A DNA stretch of 22,718 nt from an uncultured Ruminococcus sp. (GTDB lineage: Bacteria; Bacillota; Clostridia; Oscillospirales; Acutalibacteraceae), in contig USJJ01000001.1 of the NCBI GenBank assembly GCA_900554995.1, forward strand, positions 1-22,718, in the 5' to 3' direction. Both the position numbers and the translations under genes were made by a program. Shown piece by piece: positions 7,299 to 15,408 of this stretch. The notes under the pieces are model-generated. The model saw nothing but the letters and a program-made list of their open reading frames with translations. It did not search any database and was not told where the DNA came from. Each line of letters starts with the position of its first letter. The stretch's first letter is position 1.

Positions 7299-7313
7299 AT
7301 GTAAACGTTTACT
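7299..7313. promoter_or_regulatory. CcpA-type cre operator between divergent promoters
   Basis: ATGTAAACGTTTACT contains the perfect 12-bp palindrome GTAAACGTTTAC (7301-7312) and fits the cre consensus WTGNAANCGNWNNCW at every position. It lies directly upstream of the -35 boxes of both pyk (7313) and the protease (7293). In known cases, CcpA bound just upstream of a -35 box can activate. That would suit pyk; the effect on the protease is uncertain. Another LacI-family regulator could also use such a palindrome. Confidence 0.75.
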
Positions 7314-7341
7314 TGACATTGTAAGTTTAAATTGATATAAT
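7313..7341 (+). promoter_or_regulatory. Consensus sigma-A promoter for pyk
   Basis: TTGACA (7313-7318), 17 bases, TATAAT (7336-7341): a perfect match with ideal spacing, abutting the cre palindrome. Transcription would start near 7348, about 47 bases before the pyk start codon. Strong constitutive activity is expected, as fits a glycolytic gene. Confidence 0.9.
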
Positions 7342-7394
7342 GCAATCAATTTATAATGGGAAAGATTCGGATTCTAAATAAAGGGTTGATATAT

Positions 7395-8807
7395 ATGAGA
7401 AAAACAAAAATTATCTGCACCATCGGTCCCGCCTGCCGCAATGAGGATACGCTTATTGCAATGATAAGGGCAGGGATGAATGTCGCAAGACTCAATTTTT
7501 CCCACGGCACTCACGCCGAACATCTTGAGACAATCAATATGCTGAAAAAGGTCAGGGAAGAGCTCAATGTTCCGCTTGCAATAATGCTTGACACAAAGGG
7601 TCCCGAGTACAGAATCAAGAGCTTCAAGGACGGCTCCGTTTTTCTCAACGACGGCGACGAATTTACCTTCACGACGGATCAGATCGTCGGAGATGAGCAC
7701 AAGGTTTCTGTCAGCTACCCCGGACTTGCGGACGACCTTTCGGTAGGCGATACGATTCTTCTGAATAATGCTCTGCTCAATTTTGAGGTTGTTGCAATCA
7801 ACGGGCACGATATTAACTGCCGTGTTGTTACGGGCGGTGAGCTTTCCAATAATAAAAGTATGAGTTTCCCCGGCAAGACTCTCAAGCAGAAATATGTCAG
7901 CGATCAGGACCGTGCCGACATTCTTTTCGGAATTGAAAACGATGTCGATTTCATTGCCTGTTCCTTTGTTTCCTGCAAGCAGGATATTCTCGATATCAAA
8001 GCCGTGATGGGCAACAGCGTTCACAAAATTGACCTTATTGCCAAGATTGAGAACCGTGCCGGAATTGACAATATTGACGATATCTGCACCGAATGCGACG
8101 GAATTATGATTGCACGAGGAGATATGGGCGTTGAAATTCCGTTCGTTGAGCTGCCGATTATTCAAAAGGCGCTTATCACAAAATGCCGTTTGCTCGGCAA
8201 ACGTGTTATCACGGCAACCGAGATGCTTGAGTCTATGATCCATAATCCGAGACCGACAAGGGCGGAGACCTCCGACGTTGCGAACGCCGTTTACGACGGC
8301 ACGAGTGCGATTATGCTTTCGGGTGAAACGGCAGCAGGCAAATATCCCGTTGAAGCGGTTGACACAATGGCTCGAATCGCAATGCAGACTGAAAAAAACA
8401 TCAACTACACAAAGCGCTTCGGCTCAACGGAGTTCAGAATAAAAAATCCCGTCGATGCAATTTCTCATGCAACCTGCGGAATGGCGATCGACCTAAACGC
8501 AAAGGTAATTGCCGTTTGCTCCCTTTCGGGAATGACGGTCAGAATGGTCTCACGTTTCCGCTCGCCTGTCGATATTATGGGCATGACGGTTGACAAAAAG
8601 ACGTGGAGAAAACTTTCAATGTCGTGGGGAGTTACTCCCGTTCTGTGTGAGACGTACGAATCGACAGACGTACTTTTCTACGCCGCAAAGAATAAGGCGA
8701 TTGCAACCTTCGGACTTGAATCGGGCGATAGAATTATCGTCACCGGCGGAATGACAAACGGAGTTTCGGGCAACACGAACCTTATAAAAGTCGAGACGGT
8801 CGGATAA
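7395..8807 (+). CDS. pyk: Pyruvate kinase
   Basis: 470 residues from the ATG at 7395; AAAGGG upstream supports this over the ATG at 7356. It transfers phosphate from phosphoenolpyruvate to ADP, the last step of glycolysis, in the cytoplasm. The TIM-barrel domain begins at once with KTKIICTIGPA; ARLNFSHG (31-38) supplies a substrate Arg. The B domain covers about 70-165. Catalytic IAKIEN has K217 and E219, and the pyruvate kinase signature MIARGDMGVEIP spans 238-249. The loop PRPTRAETSDVANAV follows, then the C-terminal regulatory domain. Length matches the short form without the extra C-terminal PEP-utiliser domain of Bacillus. It is a single-gene unit with its own promoter, a cre site and a downstream terminator. 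Confidence 0.98.
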   Translation: MRKTKIICTIGPACRNEDTLIAMIRAGMNVARLNFSHGTHAEHLETINMLKKVREELNVPLAIMLDTKGPEYRIKSFKDGSVFLNDGDEFTFTTDQIVGDEHKVSVSYPGLADDLSVGDTILLNNALLNFEVVAINGHDINCRVVTGGELSNNKSMSFPGKTLKQKYVSDQDRADILFGIENDVDFIACSFVSCKQDILDIKAVMGNSVHKIDLIAKIENRAGIDNIDDICTECDGIMIARGDMGVEIPFVELPIIQKALITKCRLLGKRVITATEMLESMIHNPRPTRAETSDVANAVYDGTSAIMLSGETAAGKYPVEAVDTMARIAMQTEKNINYTKRFGSTEFRIKNPVDAISHATCGMAIDLNAKVIAVCSLSGMTVRMVSRFRSPVDIMGMTVDKKTWRKLSMSWGVTPVLCETYESTDVLFYAAKNKAIATFGLESGDRIIVTGGMTNGVSGNTNLIKVETVG

Positions 8808-8836
8808 ATTTTTTAATTGACTGTAAAATAATAACA

Positions 8837-8885
8837 CGCACAAAAAATTCCAAGCTAATTTATGGAACTTTTTGTGCGTTTTCTC
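8837..8885 (+). terminator. Intrinsic terminator after pyk
   Basis: A 16-bp stem with one mismatch (8837-8852 with 8863-8878), a 10-base loop and a T-rich tail (TTTTCTCTTTATTTTT). It stands about 30 bases after the pyk stop. Confidence 0.92.
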
Positions 8886-8914
8886 TTTATTTTTCTTACA
8901 ATATCCGTTATAAT
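8886..8914 (+). promoter_or_regulatory. Likely promoter of the fucose operon
   Basis: A perfect TATAAT (8909-8914) lies 33 bases before fucU. The -35 at 17-base spacing, TTTATT (8886-8891), is poor and falls in the T tail of the pyk terminator. A weak -35 fits a promoter that needs an activator, but no operator for one was recognised. Confidence 0.5.
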
Positions 8915-8946
8915 AAACTAAATATAGATAAAAGGAGTATATTATT

Positions 8947-9375
8947 ATGCTTAAAAACATACCTTCGATACTTTCACCCGAGCTTCTTAAAATCCTCATG
9001 GAGATGGGTCACGGCGACTACATCGTAATCGGCGACGGCAATTTCCCGGCAGCCACAAATGCTCAGCGTCTTGTTCGCCTTGACGGTCACGGCGTTCCCG
9101 AAATTCTCGACGCTATTCTTAAGCTTATGCCGCTTGACACATATGTTGACGCTCCCGTTTCCCTCATGGATAACGGCGATCCCGACAACCGTCCCGAGAT
9201 CTGGGCTACATACAAAGAAATCGTTGAGAAAAACGAGGGTGACAAAAACATCGGTCTTATCGAGCGTTTTGATTTCTATGACAAGGCAAAAAATGCTTTT
9301 GCAATCGTTGCAACGGGCGAGACTGCAATTTACGCTAATATTATTCTCCAAAAGGGTGTTGTAATAAATGACTAA
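8947..9375 (+). CDS. fucU: L-fucose mutarotase (RbsD/FucU family)
   Basis: 142 residues, the normal FucU length. The protein interconverts alpha and beta anomers of L-fucose so that the isomerase receives its preferred form. The family signature GHGDYIVIGDGNFP is at 21-34 with the conserved His (H22) and Asp (D30), and a C-terminal ATGETAIYANIILQKG block closes the subunit as in the decameric RbsD/FucU fold. AAAGGAG lies about 9 bases before the ATG. RbsD (ribose) and FucU are similar; FucU is preferred because fucI lies in the same operon. Its last 8 bases overlap the kinase gene, implying translational coupling. Confidence 0.9.
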   Translation: MLKNIPSILSPELLKILMEMGHGDYIVIGDGNFPAATNAQRLVRLDGHGVPEILDAILKLMPLDTYVDAPVSLMDNGDPDNRPEIWATYKEIVEKNEGDKNIGLIERFDFYDKAKNAFAIVATGETAIYANIILQKGVVIND

Positions 9376-10831
9376 AAGAGTTTTAGCCTTTGACTTCGGC
9401 GCCTCAAGCGGCAGAGCAATAATCGGCTGCTTTGACGGCGACAAAATCACACTTGAAGAAGTGCATCGTTTTTCCAATGACCCTGTAAGTGTCGGCGGTA
9501 CGGTGTACTGGGATGTTCTGCGCCTTTTTTATGAGATCAAGCAGGGAATTATCAAAGCAAAGATCGCAGGCGGCTTTGATTCAATCGGAATCGACACATG
9601 GGGCGTCGACTTCGGACTTATCGACTCCGAGGGCAAGCTGATGGAAAATCCCATTCACTACCGTGACGCAAGAACCGCCGGACTTGTTGACGAGGCTTTC
9701 AAGACTATGCCGAAAGAAAAGCTTTACGGCATTACGGGAATTCAGTTTATGGAGCTGAACACCCTTTTTCAGCTTATTTCACTTAAAAAATACAGACCGT
9801 GGATGCTTGAGCGTGCAGACAAAATGCTCTTTATGCCCGACCTTTTCGGATATATGCTCACGGGCAAAATGTGTGCCGAATACTCGATAGCCTCCACGTC
9901 ACAGCTCATTGACCTTGATAAAAGAACGTGGTCAAAGGAAATCCTTGACGCTTTCGGAATTAAGGAATCCGTCTTTGCTCCGCTCGTTCAGCCGGGCACG
10001 GTTCTCGGCGAGCTTTCAAAGGAAGTTTGCGAGGAATGCGGCGTTGATCCTGTTCCCGTTATTTCCGTCTGCGGTCACGACACTCAGTCGGCTATCACCT
10101 CCGTTCCGTGCGAGGACGGCGATTTTGCTTTCCTTTCGAGCGGCACATGGTCGCTCTTCGGTACAGAGCTTGACAAACCGATAGTCAATGAGACTTCAAT
10201 GAACATAAACATCACGAACGAGGGCGGCTTCGACGGTTCGACGGGCTTCCTCAAGAACATAATCGGACTTTGGCTCATCCAGGAGAGCCGCCGCCAGTGG
10301 AAACGAGAGGGCAAGGAGTATTCCTACGCCGACCTTGAGAAGCTTGCGCTTGCCGCAGAGCCGTTCAAGTGCTTCATTGACCCGGACGCTCCCGAATTTG
10401 TTCCTCACGGAAATATTCCCGAGCGTGTGCGTGAATTCTGCCGCAAAACGGGTCAGTACGTTCCCGAAACGGTCGGCGAGATCATGCGCTGTATCTATGA
10501 AAGTCTTGCAATGAAATACAGGCTGACATTTGAAAAGCTTCGCGAATGTACGGAGCGTGACTACCCCGTTATTCACGTTATCGGCGGCGGTACAAAGGAC
10601 GGTCTGCTTTGTCAGATGACGGCAAACTCCTGTGACCGCACGGTTAAAGCAGGTCCGATCGAAGCCACCGTTATGGGCAACGTTGCCGTTCAGCTCATGT
10701 CCGACGGTTCTGTTAAAAATATCGGACAGGCAAGAAAAATCGTTGCCGAATCCTCCGAGCTTAAAACCTTTGAGCCGAAGGACACGGACAAGTGGGCAGG
10801 GGCTTATGAGAATTTTCTCAAGGTGATTTGA
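9368..10831 (+). CDS. rhaB: FGGY sugar kinase of the rhamnulokinase (RhaB) type, probable L-fuculose kinase
   Basis: 487 residues. The N-terminal FGGY domain starts with AFDFGASSGR (ATP-phosphate loop, 7-16) and has GIDTWGVDFGLID (74-86); the catalytic base is D238 in CGHDTQSA, and SSGTWSLFG follows. The C-terminal ATPase domain has VIGGGTKDG and AGPIEATVMGN, close to the RhaB pattern GGGxxN but with Asp where RhaB usually has Asn. By sequence it is a rhamnulokinase-like ketose kinase. Because it lies between fucU and fucI, with no rhaA or rhaD visible, it most likely phosphorylates L-fuculose to L-fuculose 1-phosphate. Activity on L-rhamnulose or D-ribulose cannot be excluded. It overlaps fucU by 8 bases, and the next gene starts 1 base after its stop. 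Confidence 0.88.
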   Translation: MTKRVLAFDFGASSGRAIIGCFDGDKITLEEVHRFSNDPVSVGGTVYWDVLRLFYEIKQGIIKAKIAGGFDSIGIDTWGVDFGLIDSEGKLMENPIHYRDARTAGLVDEAFKTMPKEKLYGITGIQFMELNTLFQLISLKKYRPWMLERADKMLFMPDLFGYMLTGKMCAEYSIASTSQLIDLDKRTWSKEILDAFGIKESVFAPLVQPGTVLGELSKEVCEECGVDPVPVISVCGHDTQSAITSVPCEDGDFAFLSSGTWSLFGTELDKPIVNETSMNINITNEGGFDGSTGFLKNIIGLWLIQESRRQWKREGKEYSYADLEKLALAAEPFKCFIDPDAPEFVPHGNIPERVREFCRKTGQYVPETVGEIMRCIYESLAMKYRLTFEKLRECTERDYPVIHVIGGGTKDGLLCQMTANSCDRTVKAGPIEATVMGNVAVQLMSDGSVKNIGQARKIVAESSELKTFEPKDTDKWAGAYENFLKVI

Positions 10832-10832
10832 A

Positions 10833-11432
10833 ATGGACAGATCTGAAGTCAATGAGAAAAAGAAAAAGAGTTTAAGAACAGCGGGCAAAATAATTCTTTT
10901 GGCAGTTATATTTGTAATTTTTATTGCCGTTTATATTTTTGATTCCGTATTCCTTGCAGGGAACGCAATACAATACGGCAAATTCGGTTATTGCGCAAGT
11001 ATTATAACTTTAATAATGCTTGCGGCGTCGTTCGTCACCCTGTGTTTTGCAATGCTTGGCAAGAAAAGGAAATGCATTGTAGGCATAATTTCTGCCGCAC
11101 TTTTTGTTTTGACTGTTCCGGCTTTATTCTTGGCAAATACAATAATTGTCAGCAGAGAATACAAAACCTTTGACTCCGCAAAATGGAACGACTATAATAA
11201 TCTTCATTGCCGTCAATATATGATTGACGACCTTGAGAGTAGGTATAAGCTTGTCGGAATGAAGATATACGATGCCCGTGAATTGCTTGGCCAAGAGTCG
11301 GAGGAGGATTCCGAACAGGATGTTCATAAGGCAATATACGATATGGGAGCAGCCGGCGTATGGCAGAATATATATGTTCTTGAATACGACGAAAACGGTG
11401 TAATTACAAAGACGTACAGCGAAATCAGATAA
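10833..11432 (+). CDS. Small membrane protein with C-terminal extracytoplasmic domain, unknown function
   Basis: 199 residues, not recognised as a named family. A lysine-rich N-terminus (KKKK, 9-12) is followed by three predicted membrane segments at about 18-38, 52-75 and 82-105, which puts the C-terminal 90 residues outside the cell by the positive-inside rule. That region reads like a compact alpha/beta domain: DDLESRYKLVGMKIYDARELLG then YVLEYDENGV. This resembles, in layout only, the BamE/SmpA-like fold (two helices with a GMxxxxxxxLLG turn, then a strand ending in a DxNG hairpin). The gene starts 1 base after the kinase stop and lies inside the fucose operon before fucI, so it is co-transcribed. 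No transport, enzyme or sensor motif was found. Confidence 0.8.
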   Translation: MDRSEVNEKKKKSLRTAGKIILLAVIFVIFIAVYIFDSVFLAGNAIQYGKFGYCASIITLIMLAASFVTLCFAMLGKKRKCIVGIISAALFVLTVPALFLANTIIVSREYKTFDSAKWNDYNNLHCRQYMIDDLESRYKLVGMKIYDARELLGQESEEDSEQDVHKAIYDMGAAGVWQNIYVLEYDENGVITKTYSEIR

Positions 11433-11439
11433 CATGAAA

Positions 11440-11457
11440 AAATCTGCTTGCAGATTT
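11440..11457. other. Perfect inverted repeat in the gap before fucI
   Basis: AAATCTG, a 4-base loop and CAGATTT form a 7-bp stem (8 bp if a C-G pair closes on a 2-base loop). There is no T-run after it on the plus strand, so it is not a good terminator for the operon; on the minus strand it would be followed by TTTTTT. It may be an mRNA processing or stability hairpin upstream of fucI. Confidence 0.45.
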
Positions 11458-11493
11458 ATATAAAAAATAATTCAACGAAAGGATGAATTTTAT

Positions 11494-13290
11494 ATGGCAG
11501 AAAACAGATATCTGGGCGAATACCCCGTAATCGGTATCCGTCCTATCATCGACGCAAGACGCGGACCTCTTAAGGTCAGAGAGTCTCTTGAGGATCAGAC
11601 AATGGGCATGGCTAAGGCAGCCAAGAAGCTCTTTGAGGAGAACCTCAAGTATTCAAACGGCGAGCCCGTTAAGGTCGTTATCTCCGACACAACTATCGGT
11701 CGTGTCGCCGAGACGGCAGCCTGCGCCGAGCAGTTCAAGAAAGAGGGCGTTGCCATTACTCTTTCCGTAACTCCCTGCTGGTGCTACGGTTCCGAGACAA
11801 TGGACATGGATCCTAACACAATCAAGGGCGTTTGGGGCTTCAACGCAACAGAGCGTCCGGGTGCAGTTTATCTTGCATCCGTTCTTGCAGCTCATGCTCA
11901 GAAGGGCCTCCCGGCTTTCGGCATCTACGGCAGAGAGGTTCAGGAAGCTGACGATTCCGAGAATATCACAGAAGATGTTAAGGAAAAGCTTCTTCGCTTT
12001 GCACGTGCCGCTGTTGCAGTTGCGACAATGAAGGGCAAGTCATATCTTCAGATCGGTTCGATCTGTATGGGTATCGCCGGTTCTTCAATCGACCCCGATT
12101 TCATCGAGGAATATCTCGGCATGAGAGTTGAGTCCGTTGACGAGGTTGAAATCCTCCGCCGAATGGAAGAAAACATCTATGACGAGGAAGAATACAAGAA
12201 GGCTTACAAGTGGACTAAGGAGCATTGCCCCGAGGGATTTGATAAGAACCCCGACTTCGTAAGGAAATCGGACGAGCAGAAGGAAAAGGATTGGGAGTTC
12301 ACGGTCAAGATGATGTGCATCATCAAGGATCTCATGAACGGCAACAAGAATCTTCCCAAGGGCAGAGAGGAAGAGATGGCAGGTCACAATGCTATTGCCG
12401 CAGGCTTCCAGGGTCAGCGTCAGTGGACAGACCATTGGCCGAATGCAGACTTTGCCGAGGCACTTCTCAACACCTCCTTTGACTGGGACGGCGTAAGAGA
12501 ACCTTACATCCTTGCAACAGAGAATGACGTTCTCAACGGCATTTCAATGCTCTTTGAGAAGCTCCTCACAAACCAGCCGTCAATGTTCTCCGACGTTCGT
12601 ACTCACTGGAGTGCGGAATCCGTTAAGAGAGTTACAGGCTATGAGCTTGAGGGTCACGCAAAAGAGGCAGGCGGATTCCTCCACCTCATCAACTCCGGCG
12701 CATCATGTCTTGACGCTTGTGGCGAGCTGAAGAACGACAAGGGCGAGGCTTGCATGAAGCCTTGGTACGATGTAACCGATGAGGACGTTGACAAGATGCT
12801 CAAGGCCACAACATGGAACGCAGCCGATAACGGTTACTTCCGCGGCGGCGGATATTCCTCACGCTTCGTTACGAAGAACGAGATGCCCGCAACAATGATC
12901 CGTATCAACCTTGTTAAGGGTATCGGACCGACAATTCAGATCTGTGAGGGTTATTATGTCGGACTTCCCGAGGACGTAACAGACGCTCTCTGGAAGAGAA
13001 CAGACTACACATGGCCCTGCACATGGTTCACTCCGATCTGCAACGGCAAGGGTGCTTTCAAGTCGGCTTACGACCTCATGAACAACTGGGGCGCAAACCA
13101 CGGCGCATCTACATACGGCCATATCGGTGCAGACCTCATCACAATGTGTTCAATGCTTCGTATTCCCGTTTCTCTTCATAACGTTCCCGAGGAGAAGATC
13201 TTCCGTCCGGCAAACTGGAACTATTTCGGTATGGACAAAGAGGGTCAGGACTACCGTGCATGCCAGGTTTACGGCCCGATGTACAAATAA
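11494..13290 (+). CDS. fucI: L-fucose isomerase
   Basis: 598 residues (Escherichia coli FucI has 591). It converts L-fucose to L-fuculose with a manganese ion in the cytoplasm. The three metal ligands of the family are present at the expected offsets: E343 (ATENDVL), D367 (FSDVRTHW) and H536 (GANHGAS). The N-terminus [20 protein letters not shown] and the [12 protein letters not shown] block are typical. AAAGG lies about 12 bases before the ATG. It is the last gene of the fucose operon and has a clear terminator after it. Codon use is strongly biased toward CTT/CTC for leucine and AAG for lysine, suggesting high expression. The same fold also accepts D-arabinose in studied enzymes. Confidence 0.97.
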   Translation: MAENRYLGEYPVIGIRPIIDARRGPLKVRESLEDQTMGMAKAAKKLFEENLKYSNGEPVKVVISDTTIGRVAETAACAEQFKKEGVAITLSVTPCWCYGSETMDMDPNTIKGVWGFNATERPGAVYLASVLAAHAQKGLPAFGIYGREVQEADDSENITEDVKEKLLRFARAAVAVATMKGKSYLQIGSICMGIAGSSIDPDFIEEYLGMRVESVDEVEILRRMEENIYDEEEYKKAYKWTKEHCPEGFDKNPDFVRKSDEQKEKDWEFTVKMMCIIKDLMNGNKNLPKGREEEMAGHNAIAAGFQGQRQWTDHWPNADFAEALLNTSFDWDGVREPYILATENDVLNGISMLFEKLLTNQPSMFSDVRTHWSAESVKRVTGYELEGHAKEAGGFLHLINSGASCLDACGELKNDKGEACMKPWYDVTDEDVDKMLKATTWNAADNGYFRGGGYSSRFVTKNEMPATMIRINLVKGIGPTIQICEGYYVGLPEDVTDALWKRTDYTWPCTWFTPICNGKGAFKSAYDLMNNWGANHGASTYGHIGADLITMCSMLRIPVSLHNVPEEKIFRPANWNYFGMDKEGQDYRACQVYGPMYK

Positions 13291-13302
13291 TCACATATTT
13301 TC

Positions 13303-13333
13303 AAAGACTGCGTCACTCGGCGCAGTCTTTTTT
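13303..13333 (+). terminator. Intrinsic terminator of the fucose operon
   Basis: Perfect 10-bp stem AAAGACTGCG/CGCAGTCTTT (13303-13312 with 13321-13330), an 8-base loop and a run of six T at the 3' side, 12 bases after fucI. Confidence 0.95.
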
Positions 13334-13334
13334 G

Positions 13335-13363
13335 TTGAAAAAAATATTGATAAATGATATAAT
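13335..13363 (+). promoter_or_regulatory. Promoter of the beta-propeller/GT4/AlkD/ComM operon
   Basis: TTGAAA (13335-13340), 17 bases, TATAAT (13358-13363), starting directly after the fucI terminator and about 21 bases before the next start codon. The first gene has AGAGGTGAG as ribosome site. Confidence 0.75.
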
Positions 13364-13384
13364 AATTGGAAGAGGTGAGTTTTT

Positions 13385-14257
13385 ATGCGTCCTTTAAAGG
13401 AAATCTTTATTGAGGAATATTGGGATATTGCTTTCCGCCGTTATTCAAATAACGACACGGTTGTCGATGCTGACAAAAAGTCGTATGCTTTCGATGAATT
13501 GAAAGCGACAAAATGCTATTGGTATGCTGATCCTTTTCTTTTTGAAAAAAATAACAGAACATATCTTTTTGTCGAAATGTTTAATAACATGACTGAAAAG
13601 GGTCTAATCGGATATTCGGAATTTATCGGAGGCAAATTCACCCAACCGCAAGTTGTTTTGGAAGAAAAATTTCATCTCTCATATCCGTATGTTTTTGAAG
13701 AGAACGGTGTCGTTTATATGATTCCGGAAACCCGTGGCGACGAATGCATTCAGCTCTATCGTGCCGTAAAATTTCCGACCGAATGGGTAAAGGACAGAGT
13801 GATCGTTAAAATAAAAGATGCTGTCGATACCGTTATTGACGGCGAGGACATCATCACTTCGGTTATTACATCCCCCGGCGAAATGAAAACTCAGCTTGAA
13901 ATTTATGACATAAAAACGGGAAAACCGAGTTTTAAAAACCCCGTTAAGCCGACCGATCAAATTACAAGAGGTGCAGGACGAATAATTAGCCATAACGGCA
14001 TGCGTCTGCGCCCGGCACAGAACTGCACAAACGCAAGCTACGGCTCGGGGCTCATCTTTTATGAAATCAATAAATCGGAAAACAGTTACAGTGAGAAAAA
14101 ATATTCCGAGCTTTTCCCGTCTCAAATTGCAAGTGGAAATGATACCGTTCTCGGCGTTCATACCTATGCGAGAACAGAAAATATTGAAATTGTTGATGTT
14201 AAGAAAGAGCGAATTAATCTGAAAAGAATTTATTGGATAATAAAAAAGAAAATTTAA
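13385..14257 (+). CDS. Beta-propeller protein resembling the GINT1 N-terminal / GH43-like domain
   Basis: 290 residues, no signal peptide. The repeated blade pattern CYWYADPFLFEKNNRTYLFVE (starting about residue 44; D49, E64) then SYPYVFEENGVVYMIPET (99-116) and later ISHNGMRLRPAQN is that of five-bladed propellers related to GH43/GH32 enzymes and, more closely, the N-terminal domain of plant glucosamine inositolphosphorylceramide transferase (GINT1). In bacteria this domain often occurs beside or fused to formyltransferase-like or glycosyltransferase domains in surface-glycan clusters. Here the GT4 gene follows after 18 bases. The protein is probably cytoplasmic and may bind or modify a nucleotide-sugar or glycan intermediate. 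Catalysis is not shown. Codons are more AT-rich than in the preceding fucose genes. Confidence 0.72.
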   Translation: MRPLKEIFIEEYWDIAFRRYSNNDTVVDADKKSYAFDELKATKCYWYADPFLFEKNNRTYLFVEMFNNMTEKGLIGYSEFIGGKFTQPQVVLEEKFHLSYPYVFEENGVVYMIPETRGDECIQLYRAVKFPTEWVKDRVIVKIKDAVDTVIDGEDIITSVITSPGEMKTQLEIYDIKTGKPSFKNPVKPTDQITRGAGRIISHNGMRLRPAQNCTNASYGSGLIFYEINKSENSYSEKKYSELFPSQIASGNDTVLGVHTYARTENIEIVDVKKERINLKRIYWIIKKKI

Positions 14258-14275
14258 ATTTCGGGAGCAATTTTG

Positions 14276-15403
14276 ATGAGGAAAATTCTATTTTTTATGG
14301 AAACTGTTGACTTTGGCGGTGCCGAAACGGTTTTTAACAATATAATAAAGAATATTGCTAAAGACAGATTTGATGTCAAGGTCGTAACCGAGCGTGACCA
14401 TGAACTTTTTACCGACGAAATAAAAGATGCTGTTTCTTACAACTGTTTTATAAAAACCGAAAGGTCAACCATAAGAGAATTTTGGAATAAAATCGTGATT
14501 AAGCTTTCTTTAATGCTCCCCGAAAAATACATAAGAAATCTTTTCATTAGAGGAAAGTATGATGTTGAGGTCGCCTTCTGCGAGGGATATTCGACCAAAA
14601 TTATCGGTAATTCAAAAAAAAGAAACTGCAAAAAAATCGCATGGGTTCATACCGATATGGTTAAAAATCCGTGGAGCGAGAAAGTTTTCGGCTCGGCAGA
14701 GGAAGAAAAAAAGTGCTACGAAAATTTTGATGCAATTGTTTGCGTTTCACAAACAATGAAAGATGCGTTTATTGAGAAATACGGAATGGGAGAGAAGGTG
14801 TTTGTGCTTTATAATCCGCTTGATTTTGAAAGCATAATTGAAAAAAGTTCAGAAAATACAGACTTTAAATTTGGCGATGGAATGAGATTTGTCCTTGCCG
14901 GAACTTTCATAAAAATTAAAGGTTATGACCGATTTGTTAATGTGTGCGAACGGCTGAAAAATGACGGAAAGATTTTTTCGGTTCTCATAATGGGTGACGG
15001 CGAAGAAAAAGAATATATTAAAAAAATAATTGCCGAAAAAAAGCTCGGTGATACAATAAAAACTCTTGATTTTCAAACGAATCCGTATAAATATATTGCA
15101 CACTCCGATGTCTATGTTTGCTCGTCATATGCCGAGGGCTACAGCACCTCAGTCAGTGAAGCTGTTGCATTGAGCGTGCCTGTTATCACGACCGAATGCT
15201 CGGGAATGAGAGAAATATTCGGCGAAAACGAATGTGGAATTATCTGTGAAAACTCCGAGGACGGGCTTTACAATGCGATGAAAAAAGTTTTGGAAAATCC
15301 GACGCTTCTCAAAAAATTCAGTAACGAGGAAAAGAAACGTGCCAATGATTTTTCGCTTCAAAAAAGAGTGAAAGCAATTGAAGATTTTTTAGAGAGTGTC
15401 TGA
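14276..15403 (+). CDS. Glycosyltransferase family 4 (GT-B fold)
   Basis: 375 residues from the ATG at 14276; GGGAG about 9 bases upstream, preferred to the in-frame TTG just before. The N-terminal acceptor domain has the GT4 glycine motif DFGGAETVF (12-20). The C-terminal donor domain has GTFIKIKGYDRF with K215, and the retaining GT4 E-x7-E motif EGYSTSVSE with E287 and E295. It transfers a sugar from a nucleotide donor to a lipid-linked or glycan acceptor at the cytoplasmic membrane face; the sugars are not predictable. It lies 18 bases after the propeller gene and 5 bases before alkD, all in one operon, so it probably works with the propeller protein on one glycan. It is AT-rich relative to fucI. 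Confidence 0.92.
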   Translation: MRKILFFMETVDFGGAETVFNNIIKNIAKDRFDVKVVTERDHELFTDEIKDAVSYNCFIKTERSTIREFWNKIVIKLSLMLPEKYIRNLFIRGKYDVEVAFCEGYSTKIIGNSKKRNCKKIAWVHTDMVKNPWSEKVFGSAEEEKKCYENFDAIVCVSQTMKDAFIEKYGMGEKVFVLYNPLDFESIIEKSSENTDFKFGDGMRFVLAGTFIKIKGYDRFVNVCERLKNDGKIFSVLIMGDGEEKEYIKKIIAEKKLGDTIKTLDFQTNPYKYIAHSDVYVCSSYAEGYSTSVSEAVALSVPVITTECSGMREIFGENECGIICENSEDGLYNAMKKVLENPTLLKKFSNEEKKRANDFSLQKRVKAIEDFLESV

Positions 15404-15408
15404 TAATA

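Noticed and set aside
7374..8243. Minus-strand open frame of 289 codons
   Set aside because: Antisense to pyk over its conserved barrel; no ribosome site or known domain.
10196..10888. Minus-strand open frame of 230 codons
   Set aside because: Antisense to the sugar kinase gene; it spans the kinase stop and the next gene's start and has no domain.
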